Shown one piece after another: positions 1 to 9,270 of a DNA stretch of 44,147 nt; the stretch's first letter is position 1, and every line of letters starts with the position of its first letter. The position numbers and the translations under genes are program-made. Origin of the DNA: Gracilariopsis chorda (lineage: Eukaryota; Rhodophyta; Florideophyceae; Gracilariales; Gracilariaceae). The stretch is taken from contig NBIV01000449.1 in assembly GCA_003194525.1 (NCBI GenBank), positions 1 to 44,147 on the forward strand, read 5' to 3'. Below the pieces are notes generated by a model. That model made no database searches and was not told where the DNA came from. It saw only the letters and a list, made by a program, of their open reading frames with translations.

Positions 1-2
1 CG

Positions 3-391
3 ATTCGGAGAGCGTGTGAGAAGGAAGAGATGAGGAACATCTTCTGCCATCTTGTTGATAACTACATTGGTGAGGAGAGGAAGGGGAATGCAGAAAAAGA
101 CTACGTGAAGAGTGCAGTGGAGAGTGCACAGGAGGTTGTTGCTCCGGAACGTGAGGTTTGAAACGAGATGGAGTAGTGCAGTGGTTGAGGAGGTTATGTT
201 GTGTGAAGATACGCAGTCAACTTCGTGACGTACACATCAAGAACTACTACGATGCAAAACGTACAACTGAAGGAGCTTTCAACAAGATGGTTGTTCGAAT
301 AGAAAAGATGGCAATGTACATACCATTTCAGTTTAAGAACAACTACAGTAAGCGTGAATTTTCGGTGAATGCAATAAGAGGTGAAGCGTAG
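3..391 (+). pseudogene. Unrecognised coding scrap at the left edge
   Basis: A reading frame is open from the window edge to a TGA at 159-161. A second frame is open from 158 to 391. The first is rich in Glu/Lys and looks protein-like; the second contains a segment with many Tyr, Lys and Phe. They overlap by a few bases, so they may be two parts of one frame-shifted gene whose 5' end lies outside the window. I recognise no domain in either. The frames are short enough that chance cannot be excluded. Confidence 0.2.
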
Positions 392-571
392 GCAAGACCA
401 ACCATGGAAGGCAACCCGGCTCTGATTGAGACAAACACTCAATTATGCCAAAAGCTGGCATTCCGTGTCCAGAACACTGTAGGTGGCTCGAAGACTCTAA
501 CAACAAGTCCAAACTGTTTGGTACGACTGCAAACCAAGACCTTGAATTGAATGAACAGAGGGAAGCCATGA

Positions 572-772
572 AAGACTCAGCACTACCGCAAGAAGGGTAG
601 CCACAATCATGCTCTGGATGATGACGGATGCTATATCTGTGGGAATCCATACCACCGAGGCTGCATACCTCCTAGACTCTTAGCTCCAGGAGGTTTCGAG
701 AGAACAAATCACGAACTCGAAGGCAACTTTGATCATTACTCTCTCTGCCCTGTCCTCGGAATGGAAAGTTGA
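572..772 (+). pseudogene. Possible PHD/zinc-finger-like fragment
   Basis: One frame between stops at 569-571 and 770-772 encodes Asp-rich sequence followed by CYICGNPYHRGC (first Cys codon 629-631). The spacing C-x2-C-x4-H-x2-C is that of the central part of a PHD finger (C4HC3). The upstream C-x2-C pair that a complete finger needs is not visible in this frame. There is a downstream Cys (SLCPV) before the stop. It may be a fragment of a chromatin reader or of a transposase zinc finger. No start codon is visible. Confidence 0.2.
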
Positions 773-779
773 GATAGAA

Positions 780-1550
780 AAGCACGTCTATTACGCTTTA
801 AACTTCTTCATTTCTTAGAATAGCTTGCCTTAGAAGAAGATGAACTTTGGGTGCCGCTTGTCGATTTTGTTTTGTTTTGCTTATCCAAAGTTTTAGGAGT
901 CTTTGAAGTTGCTTGAGCGCTACCTTTTCCCGAATTTGTCTCACTGTGCGTTGGTCGTACGTCCAACATGTCGCATGAGCCGGAGAAATGACTGTTGTAA
1001 AACCTAGACGTAGGGCATGATGGATTCCGGCAGTCTTTCAAAATGACTTGAGAAGATGCTTTTCGTGCTCACCATGACTGTTTCCAATAGAAATAGAAGT
1101 ACACATGATGTTGTGCGGAAATAAAGGCCAGAGTTTGCGCTGGAAGAGACGAAAACGGTTCTGATTTCGGTCAGTTCGAGGGCTCCTCCAAGGGTAGCGG
1201 TAACCCTGTTAACCGTTGATATGGGCACGCAACTTGCGACGCCGTGTCGATTGCAGAAGTTGAACACACTTTAGTAAAGCTTCCATCCAGCATCACAGGG
1301 AGATGATCACGATCCGTCCTGTCTCAAGGACTGCTCTGTTCCGTTCGTCTTCGCTTCCGCTAAAGTAACCAGCGAAAAGAGAGCTCTCTTACCTTGCGCT
1401 TTTCGCCTTACCTGTGTCCTTCTCTTCAAACTCCACATTTATCTACTTTACACGACTCTGAACAAATTGGAGTTTCGTTCGAATCCTGGTCAAGAAGGAA
1501 GCGCTTTTTGTGTCCAACGAGTTTGCCCGAGCTTGATCGCACGTTTCTAA
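780..1550. other. No gene recognised
   Basis: Short overlapping frames exist on both strands, including a Ser/Lys/Thr-rich frame on the minus strand at 808-1041, but none shows a motif or convincing composition. I see no RNA gene, repeat or LTR boundary here. Confidence 0.4.
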
Positions 1551-1553
1551 CGC

Positions 1554-2330
1554 ATGGAGATTCTTTGCAAAGGTGATGCGGTGGATATCAACTATCAGTT
1601 TATCGAGGCAAACGTGACCTACAGAGACACGCATAACCGGTTCTTTATTGGCAAAACGACAGCGGTGAACGCTGATGAAATTAATGCGCAAAACCTCTCT
1701 TCGCTGATTGTCAAACCCACTTTGATCCCTGATCATCACATATTTCCACTTTATGAGCATGGCATAAGTGTTGTGTCCGAGGCTGACGTCGAAGGAAGAT
1801 GGTTGAAAATACCAAACCTTTCTGCATATCATCCAGACCGGAACACCCACACTATACCTTCTACTTTTTGCAAGAGATAAAGATCTTGGAGGAAGTATCG
1901 AGATCGCCGCACCCGAATATTATGAAGTACTATGGGTGCGTTGTGAAGGGTGATCGAATTGGTGGGATCTATTTGGAAAATTTTGAAGAAACGTTATACG
2001 ACAGGACGTGGATGAGAAGACAAGCAGTGGAAAAAGAAGCAGTGATGGGAAGCATTCGTAGCGCTGTGCAGCACTTGCACTCGCTCGGCCTTTGTCATAA
2101 TGACGTTAGTCTGAACAACATTATGTTTCGCGAAGACGATAGTGTAGCACTTATTGATTTTGATTCATGTCGACGAAGTGGGGAGAAGATGGGAAGCAAA
2201 AGGGGAACGTGGGGCTTCTGTGACATGAGTGTTACGACTTCAAGTTTCGAGAATGACTTCTACAGCATACGAAAAAGTGAACGAGTACCTTGAGACAGGT
2301 CGACTTCCCCTTCCGGAGTGATGCATCGGT
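1554..2330 (+). pseudogene. Protein kinase relic, fungal-type HND/DFD family
   Basis: The frame opens at ATG 1554. Its C-terminal end (GRWLKIPNLSAY) fits the strand carrying the ATP-binding Lys in this kinase family. The frame then changes near 1850-1880, and the next frame continues with the alphaC-beta4 segment (EIKILEEV, then SPHPNIMKYYGCVVKGD), the catalytic loop HNDVSLNNIMF and IDFDSCRRSGEKMGSKRGTW. HND for HRD and DFD for DFG are normal in a fungal family of small kinases whose hallmark is HPHPNI...YxGC; this is family knowledge from memory. A second frame change near 2270 is needed to continue into a YEKVNEYLE-like helix. With no Gly-rich loop and two frameshifts I call it a pseudogene. 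Sequencing errors would be the alternative. Confidence 0.7.
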
Positions 2331-2818
2331 TGTACTTGAAACTGGACACTGGTGAATGGAATTTGTTACCTGATCTTTCGGAATACGAAGCGCTGAGCGC
2401 AGTGCAGGCACTATGCTTTAATGCTTTGCTTGGACAACGCATACTCCCATGGAGACTTGATGGCATTTGTCGACTGAGCATCAACCAATCAAAACGAGAT
2501 ATCTGCTGAACTTGAGACTGACGGAGGCGCTATCGCTCCAATACCACGATCAGAGCTTTGTGGAGCGTTGACAACGATGAGTGGAAGAGTTGGTCAAAGC
2601 TTTCCATGGAGCGAAGGCGCTCTGTATCGTTGAGAATGGTCCTGTTACCGAGCCAGTTGGTGATGGTACCGACGTTACCAAGTTTGGCGGCAGAATGTTT
2701 GTGGACCCGAAGTGTGTTGCAGTACTGGAGGTTGTGGTTTGGGTTAGTAAGAAGAATCTGCGGCGCTGATCTCACGGCGCGCAGCTCCTCGGGTGAGTCG
2801 CATATGGCGTGAAGAGTG
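2331..2818. other. Kinase 3' flank, unrecognised
   Basis: Short plus-strand frames at 2318-2509 and 2581-2769 look mildly protein-like, but I recognise neither. They may be degraded C-terminal parts of the kinase or unrelated scraps. No RNA gene or repeat is seen. Confidence 0.3.
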
Positions 2819-2946
2819 AGTGCGAAAAAGCGTATCGCAAATTGGCGCAGCGCGCGCCGTCACCGTCACCTTGGCGCAGTCGTGTAACTGCCCGCAAGTC
2901 CCCTGCGCCAGCTCCACCGCCCCATCGCCGACGTCGGCCCCCGCGT
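2819..2946 (+). repeat. Dispersed repeat, copy A
   Basis: This copy shares with 9166-9270 the blocks GTGCGAAAAAGCG, CGCAAATTGGCGC, GTCCCCTGCG and CCGACGTCGGCCCCC, in the same order and orientation. The middle of copy A is about 20 bp longer. It lies immediately before the P4-ATPase relic. It could be a small mobile element (SINE or MITE) or a shared promoter/5' leader; no terminal repeats or target duplication are evident. Confidence 0.6.
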
Positions 2947-3079
2947 GATCCGCTGCCCTCGTCGTCGTGCACCAGCTCCCCGTAGCGACGCCTCCTTCTC
3001 ACCGACGCTCCACCGCCTCCGTTCCCGCCCCGCGCCCCGTACGTGCGCGCCGTTCCAACCCATGCAGCAGCATGAGCTG

Positions 3080-3960
3080 CCGCTGTTCACGCCGTCCGCC
3101 ACTGGCGCCACTGCGTCGCCTTCGCTGATCTTTCGCGTCTTGCATCGCCTCAAACCGGCTTGGGCGCGCCGCTACTTGCGGCTCACTGCGTCGGGTCCGT
3201 TTGCAACGCAAGTATACGCTTCTGTCCTCTATTCCGCTCGTGCTGTATGAGCAGTTTCGTATGTTCTACAACTTGTTCTTTTTGCTTGTCGCGTGCTCGC
3301 AGTTTATACCTGCGCTTCGCGTCGGCTTTTTCTGGACCTACTTCGGCCCTCTTATCTTCGTCTTGCTCGTGTCTATGTCCAAGGAAGCCTTTGACCACAT
3401 TTCGCGCTCAAGCGAGACAACAGTCTCAACCAATTTCCATACACCCTGTTGCTGAGAGGAGAAGCTCCCAACCAATCCAACGCCGTCCGCATAGCCAGTC
3501 AGGTCATTCGAGTGGGCGATGTACTCCTGCTCGAAACCAATGATCGAGTACCGGCTGATTGCGTTTTGCTCAAGGCTATCCCTCCAAGCCGGCCAACCAC
3601 AAGTCCTTTGCCAACGATGCGCCAGACCCCACGGACACCTTGTTCATTCGAACCGATCAGCTGGACGGTGAAACTGATTGGAAACTGCGCCGCGCCGTTG
3701 CTGCTACTCAGTCTGTGCCGCGGGACGAGGACATTCTTTTCAGCGACTGCGTCCTCGAGGGGAGGCCCCCAAGCGCGAGATTTACGACTTTGTGGGAACC
3801 TTTGTTCACCCGTCCGGCGCAAAAGAGCCTCTTACGTTGGAGAACACTTTATGAGCGCTACTCAGTCGCACCGAGCGTTCAATTCTGTTCTTGAAGTTCT
3901 AATTTCGTGGTTCTGCGACGGGTGAGAAGTTCGTTAACCATGGTTTCGACATCGTTGATG
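3080..3960 (+). pseudogene. P4-ATPase (Neo1/ATP9 type) N-terminal relic
   Basis: Pieces in three frames line up in order with the start of a lipid-flippase P4-ATPase of the Neo1/ATP9 group. They are RYLRL near 3168; KYTLLSSIPLVLYEQF with membrane segments 1-2 (FFLLVACSQFIPALRVGFFW) from about 3207; an actuator domain entry [19 protein letters not shown] near 3510; and the DGET loop in [16 protein letters not shown] near 3645. A final piece, [20 protein letters not shown], ends in a stop where the family has ENTLW. About four frame changes are needed (near 3205, 3405, 3590, 3780). The phosphorylation motif DKTGT, the ATP-binding domains and the C-terminal membrane segments are not visible downstream, so about two thirds of the protein is missing. 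The family moves phospholipids across Golgi/endosome membranes. Confidence 0.85.
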
Positions 3961-4027
3961 TAAGTGAAGGGTGTATTACATGAACAATACTACTGACACA
4001 GACGTAACGATTCTCTGAGTAGCCACC

Positions 4028-4762
4028 ATGCACGCGCGCGACACGACAGCTGGGCGGTCAAAGCAGAAGACCCGACGCAGAGCTGATCGGCGCCTCAAAG
4101 GAAGTAGACTTCATCATGCCCATCATCACCGCCATCCGTCAAAGCTACCCCAAAATGCTCTTTTCGGGCGACAAGTTCCTCTCGCCCGTAGCCGAACAAG
4201 TGCTCGACGCCTGCGAAGACCCTATCAAGGACATCTCCGCCGGCACACTGCACGGCACACTGCACGAAACGCTCTCCCGCCGCAACAGCGTGCGTCCAAA
4301 TGCACACGCGCGAAAACACCCGCCACGATGAACAAGCTTCAACAATACGCCGACGTGACGGCCGACGCGGCGCGCAACCAGTCCCAAAGCATGACACACG
4401 CGCTCGACGCCGGCGTGAAACGCAGCCGCTGCCGCGCTTTGCTGTCCCTCGCACGAAATGTGGCCACCTCACCCCGCCTCACCATTGCCGCCAGTCCGTC
4501 GTTCACACAGCTCCACACCAGCTGCATTCATTCCCTCAGTTCGCACTTGATGTGCTGCTCACGCTATCGTCTCCGCGGGCCGCTCTTGCTTTGCTTTTGC
4601 GATAAGAGCGTCGACGTGTGCCTTCTGTTGCTCCCGATTGTCAAAGCCCTTGCACAATACCGGCAAGGAAACGCCGGTTCAAGTTCCATGTCCGGTGTCG
4701 AAATCTTGTCCTCTGAATGCTTAACGCTTGGCGGAGCGGACAGGGAGGCAGATCTCTGTTGA
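4028..4762 (+). CDS. Hypothetical basic ORF; overlapping frame more protein-like
   Basis: A 244-codon ORF starts at an ATG in strong Kozak-like context (GCCACCATG). Its product is Arg/Thr/Ser-rich and low-complexity, which argues against a real protein. The overlapping frame at about 4098-4331 encodes EVDFIMPIITAIRQSYPKML followed by an acidic helix-like stretch and looks more like genuine protein. The region may be another frame-shifted gene. I do not recognise either frame. Confidence 0.25.
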   Translation: MHARDTTAGRSKQKTRRRADRRLKGSRLHHAHHHRHPSKLPQNALFGRQVPLARSRTSARRLRRPYQGHLRRHTARHTARNALPPQQRASKCTRAKTPATMNKLQQYADVTADAARNQSQSMTHALDAGVKRSRCRALLSLARNVATSPRLTIAASPSFTQLHTSCIHSLSSHLMCCSRYRLRGPLLLCFCDKSVDVCLLLLPIVKALAQYRQGNAGSSSMSGVEILSSECLTLGGADREADLC

Positions 4763-5395
4763 GACGGCGTCGGTGATGGAGGAGGCAATGTTTGCGGTGA
4801 GAGGGTGAGGCGATCTCCATCAGATGACACCAAACTCACGGTTGCCAATTCCATTGCGGTGTCGCACTGCTCTATGACGGCTGCTCCTCATTGTTGGGCG
4901 GCTTGACAACAGCGTTGTGCTCGGGTGTGGCAGATGTGGACGCTTGTGTTACAGGCGACGGACTAGACCAAGGGGGGAAGAACTACATGAGGTCACGCGA
5001 ATGCCATGGCAAGGTTGAAGCCGTGGTTGTGGGGTGGAAAGGTGAGAGAGCTCAACGAGCATAGGGGCAGTGTTGGTCTCAAAAGAATACTGTGAGCACT
5101 GCAGAGGAAGGAGTACTGCGGAAGCCGGTGTGAAAGGCTGTGGTGATGAGAGTAGCTGCAACACGGAAGGAAGGGGCGGATCAGTGATAGAGACAAAGGG
5201 AGAGCGATGCGCCATTATGATTTCGTTTCACGCTTTGCGTTTCAGCGTCGCTCGCTGTTTCGCACAATCGCTCCCGCAATTCGCATCCACTGCACAATGT
5301 CATATAGACCTGCGGCGAAACGGAAGACGCCGTGCGTTGCATGATAGCACTTTCTCTAAAGCCCTCTCACACAAAACGTTTCGTAATAAGGGTAG
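4763..5395. other. No gene recognised
   Basis: Short antiparallel frames only. No repeat boundary, RNA gene or conserved motif is seen. Confidence 0.35.
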
Positions 5396-5920
5396 CACAC
5401 CAATGCTTTCGAACAACTCTACTCGTGTGGCAACTGTCGACGCTGTCGATGCGTTGGCGATAATGGTGTCGGTGATGGTGGCGTTGGTGATCGTGCTGGT
5501 GGGAACAACGACATTGCTGACGATGCTGCTAATGATGGTAGTGCTGATGATGGAACGGATATGGATAATGCCAATGTTGAAACTGCGGCTTCTGACGGTG
5601 TTGTTGATGGTGGTGGCCCTACTGAAGGTGCTGTTAGTGATAGTGTTGACAATAGGCATATGGTTGTCGCCCCCGCTAACATGGAACGAAAAGTCAATGA
5701 ACTAACGCGCGAAAACCGTAAGCTTCAAAGGTCCAGGCAGTATTACAAGAAGCGTTATGAGTCAGCAAAGCATGATTTTCATTTTCTTCAGACAGAGAAG
5801 CAAGAACAAGTGGCTAGTTTAAGCGAATCTAATCAGAAGCTCAGAGATGAGAATGAAGGGTTGAAGGAGAGACTCTCGAAAAGGCCTCGTACCACGCAAA
5901 TGTCTTTACATGGTCGATAA
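5396..5920 (+). CDS. Acidic plus coiled-coil ORF with upstream Cys cluster
   Basis: The frame is open from the stop at 5393-5395 to the TAA at 5918-5920; the first in-frame ATG is at 5561. From the ATG the product is 119 aa: an Asp/Gly/Ala-rich acidic start, then from NMERKVNELTREN onward a charged coiled coil of about 70 residues with Leu spacing like a leucine zipper, ending in a basic KRPRT segment. Upstream of the ATG the same open frame encodes a dense cysteine cluster, YSCGNCRRCRC, and a longer Asp/Gly repeat. A missing 5' exon or a truncated 5' end would therefore explain the lack of an early ATG. GAT/GGT trinucleotide runs encode the acidic linker. Composition suggests a nuclear or DNA-associated protein, but no family is recognised. 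It is one of few unbroken frames among the relics. Confidence 0.45.
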   Translation, partial: HTNAFEQLYSCGNCRRCRCVGDNGVGDGGVGDRAGGNNDIADDAANDGSADDGTDMDNANVETAASDGVVDGGGPTEGAVSDSVDNRHMVVAPANMERKVNELTRENRKLQRSRQYYKKRYESAKHDFHFLQTEKQEQVASLSESNQKLRDENEGLKERLSKRPRTTQMSLHGR

Positions 5921-6084
5921 GCTATATGTAGTACGCGTTTGCAATGTTTTGTGAAACGTTTTTTCGTCGTAAACAATCGTCTTTCTTGTTTTCGTCGAAT
6001 GTGACACGAGTTCAATGATAGCGACCAGCATTGTGGCACGGCCCGCGGATAAAACAGCGCGAGTGTGCGCCTGCCAAAAATGGG

Positions 6085-6300
6085 GTAGTGGACCAACTGC
6101 AGCTGGTCGGCCACACCGGATGGGTTGAATGGTCCTCAGGACGGAACGGTGTTTTTGTGTGCGATGCTCAGAGAATGGAGGCATTTGCACCTGCGCTCAT
6201 CACTCACAATGTCCGGCTTACTGGCGGTGGCTAGTGCGTACGGCAATCTCATTTTGTCCAGATCCTACGACAACAGCGTGCGGATATTCAAAAGCGCATA
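6085..6300 (+). pseudogene. Possible WD40 blade fragment
   Basis: Two frames give VDQLQLVGHTGWVEWSSG and, after a frame change, LAVASAYGNLILSRSYDN followed by SVRIFKSA and a stop. The GH...W start and the NLILSRSYDNSVRIFK end match the layout of a WD40 repeat. Only one or two blades could be present, so the assignment is weak. Confidence 0.35.
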
Positions 6301-6681
6301 GTTTGCGACTCAATCCCACCGACTCGTTGGTGTCGTCGTCGGTCTCGATGTCAATGATGTTGTTCACGCCCAGCTCGCCGTCCGTGCAGATGCGCGTGCA
6401 GCGCGAGCGCGCCAGTCGCGCACCATCGTCGCGCTATTTACTTCTTTAAATATCAACGTTAGCATATGAGACCATGGCACTTTGTTGTGCTCAATTTCAT
6501 CTTACCTTCGTCTGACATAATTGAATAAGAATGAATGTACCGACACCACAACTGCCAATTCGTGAACAAAAAAAGAAACTGGAATGTAATCCTCGTTTCT
6601 AACCGACGCAAACAAAGCGTCATCGAGTGAAAGCACGAATTCATCGGGTCCCATGACAGCCGTGGTTTGCTATCAATGCCT
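6301..6681. other. No gene recognised
   Basis: AT-richer DNA between a possible WD40 scrap and the 3' end of the VPS33 relic. Short frames only; no repeats or RNA genes seen. Confidence 0.35.
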
Positions 6682-8913
6682 TCATTCCACTTGCCTTTGA
6701 CGCCATTCGAACGGCAGTCGCTCCGCTCTGGTTATGCCGCCTACAAACACAATCACTGCATCAATGCCGTCTTCGTCACTACGAATCTCTTCACGGCGGT
6801 GTTTCTAATGTGGTGTGCCCTGGAGGTAAAAAGAGACATGTGTGGACAATATGGGGAAGAGAGCCCCATCATTCTTCGCATAAACCGGCCTCCACAAGTC
6901 GTACGCTGAGCGGCGTGTATCCAGAGTACGCCGCTGCCACTGCTGCCCTCGTGCCAGGATGGGCGGGTCGATCTTGATCGAGTTCGGTAATCAACTGCAA
7001 TGCACGACGCGCAAATTGCCATGAGTATTCTGCGGAGCGAGAGCGAGAGCGTCTTGACTCATCACTTGCTGAGGTCGCAAAGCTTCCAACGCTGCCAGTC
7101 GTAGAACCCGTCTCGCTTGGAACATACCGCTCCGTATGTCCTCCCCGAAGTTTGGAAAGATCCAACCGAGATTATTCCTCGGTGGTTATCGTAGTGATCG
7201 CACTAAAAGACCCGCTCTTTCCAAGTTAGCCAACAGTGGCATCACCCCTAACCCAAATATTGCTAGAATCTCTTTCCGAACGAAATCAAAGTCATCACTG
7301 TCAATTCCTGACGTGGTTGCGCTCCACAAACTGCATAGACGGAGCACGTGAGTGAGACTCTCCCCCCGTGCAATCGCATCGGTTATGTATGTACATCTAG
7401 GAGTGGCGTTTCCATCCTCAATCATTTCACGCTCCATTTCGAAACGTTGGCGAAAATCGTAGGAGTTGAAAGTTCTGGCAGCAACCTCATATCCCAAAGC
7501 AGTATGAACAGCTGCGAGAGAATGATCCGATGTGGCACCAGAAAGACTCTGCATCCAGTTCTGTAGTTTTCCCATTTCGGACGTCTCTCGATTTGGACGC
7601 GAGTCATAGTACCGTTGCAAAAAGAGTTTGAGACTGTACCGATTTGGCTGAGCGCAGCCGAGAAGGTAAGATCGCGCAACTGACCAAAGACGGGATCGAT
7701 GTCTGCTCGCAGGCGTTTTCGCGCTGCCACTGTCGTGGCCGGCGTATTGTTTTTTGATCTCAAGAGTTCCATAGCATCCTCAGAGATATTAGACGAAATA
7801 GGAAGATCAACAATGTTGTTGTGAAGACCGTTTACTTCATCCAGTAAACCCTCGTATGTTCCTTGAGTAAGAAGCGGGCTAACAACATCGCAGCCACGGT
7901 CAATAATAACCAGATTGACTGCACGGCGCTTTGAAGACTTCTCGACAACCTCGGCCAGTGTGGGCATATGAGATTCGTACTTGGTTTTATCCGCGGGTGG
8001 GTTAGTTAGCGCAGAATTAGAGTCGATTAGTGAGAAATTCTGATGAGCGGCAAATGCTGAAGCAGTCATATGACGGGTGGACACAGCTGGGGAAGATTGA
8101 ATAGAAGAAGGGAGCGAGTCAGAGTGTTGATGTTGGACGCTGTACATCTGGCCGTGAGTCTCAAGCAGCTCTTCCGCAACCGCAGCGGCAGCGGCCCCTG
8201 CTGATCGAATGGTGGCGAACTCGAGATTGAAGGATTTTGCCATGGACGAAAGGGTGGCGGCCGTTGCCAAGATGGCAGAGTTATCGCCATCAAGAACGAT
8301 CTGACGGAATGCTTGCGTCCAGTCGAGAGTGACTAGATTGGAGTCGAACGGAAAGATGCCAAACGGAAGCACGGTGATTTGAATATCTAATACGGCTGCC
8401 CTCCGAAAGGCCTTCTCGACAATCTTTGAGCGACGCGGCGTGGTCAAAACAAGAAACTTGGTCGGAGGTGGTTGTTGCACAGCGGCTTGCACTTGCGGTT
8501 TGGGGGTGTCAGACGATGTGGACACAACATGAGCAGCGTACCGCGCAGTGAGAATGAGTTGCACAATGTGGGGCGCGGCGGCGGCATTGACAGCGCGGAT
8601 GAGGGTGACGACAGAAGGTTGCGCAAGAGCCTTCTGCACGGCGACACTGGGCGGACGTTCAATGGGCGCTACATATCGAATGCCATGCTCACGAAGAAAG
8701 GTAGCATCCGAAAAACAACTCAAGCGGAGGGGCACGGCGGATGACGCGCTTGACAGCGCGTGGGGAGCAGCGCCATTTCGTGGACGCCGGCGACAGCGAC
8801 GGGGGACGGCTGCGCGGCGGCAGCTCTCACGCGGCACGGCCTTTGGAGCGGGGGCTGTTGCCGCGCGGCGTCGCGTCGAGTACGTCGCAGACGGCGGCGA
8901 GCTGTGGCTTGCT
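6682..8913 (-). pseudogene. VPS33: VPS33 (Sec1/Munc18 family) relic
   Basis: On the minus strand one frame is open from 8837 to 7422 and carries Sec1-family sequence: FLREHGIRYVAPIE near the N-terminus, then the hallmark LVIIDRGCDVVSPLLTQGTY, continuing EGLLDEVNGLHNNIVDLP. A one-base slip in a T5 tract near 7635 moves the protein into the frame 7620-7186. A further change near 7170 leads to 7165-6869, which holds the VPS33-type C-terminal motif YSGYTPLSVRLVEAGL. After an in-frame stop at 6869, LPPGHTTLETPP and then AVIVFVGGITRAE (another frame) match the VPS33 C-terminal end, ending at 6682. VPS33 is the SM-protein subunit of the HOPS/CORVET vacuolar tethering complexes. Length and order match a whole gene, so this is a decayed single-copy gene or an error-rich stretch. 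The extreme N-terminus is unclear and adjoins a solo LTR. Confidence 0.85.
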
Positions 8914-9084
8914 TGTGAGAGGTAGAATTAGAGAGCAAGTTAGAGAATTACAACGCAACTCCGAATTGAGACTGCATTCATTACTCTCCTTTATTAGGAT
9001 AACAAAACAATTAGAACATAGAGTCTGTAAAGGAGCGGCCGGCGGCACAGTGTGTGCTTGCTGCCGGGCACACACTTCTTCACA
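8914..9084 (+). mobile_element. Solo LTR of the C2 copia family
   Basis: 171 bp, starting TGTGAGAGG and ending TTCTTCACA, flanked by perfect 5-bp duplications TTGCT (8909-8913 and 9085-9089). It is homologous along its whole length to the C2 LTRs at 20833-21013(+28550) and 33600-33781, sharing for example AACTCCGAATTGAGACTGC and AAAGGAGCGGCC. A solo LTR is left by recombination between the two LTRs of a former full element. It lies at the 5' end of VPS33 in antisense orientation. Confidence 0.93.
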
Positions 9085-9165
9085 TTGCTGGCGGCGGTGG
9101 CGCAGCAGCGCCGCAGCGGCCAGCACGGCACCATCCGTTCCAATCAAAAAAGGGAGCCGCCGTGC

Positions 9166-9270
9166 GTGCGAAAAAGCGCGTCGCCAGACGGCACCACACA
9201 ACTCGCAAATTGGCGCGCGCATGTCCCCTGCGGCAGCCCCACCGCCCCACCTCCGACGTCGGCCCCCCGC
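9166..9270 (+). repeat. Dispersed repeat, copy B
   Basis: Partner of 2819-2946, with the same block order and a shorter centre. It begins almost exactly where the WD40 coding homology of the minus-strand relic stops (9271-9280). This suggests that the repeat inserted there or marks a rearrangement point. Confidence 0.6.

Noticed and set aside
1850..1880. An intron joining the two kinase frames
   Set aside because: The two frames continue the family alignment with no room for an intron; a one-base shift suffices.
9166..9270. Dispersed repeat as a shared promoter of VPS33 and the P4-ATPase
   Set aside because: The two copies have the same orientation on the plus strand, but the genes are on opposite strands, so the copies are not in the same orientation relative to them.
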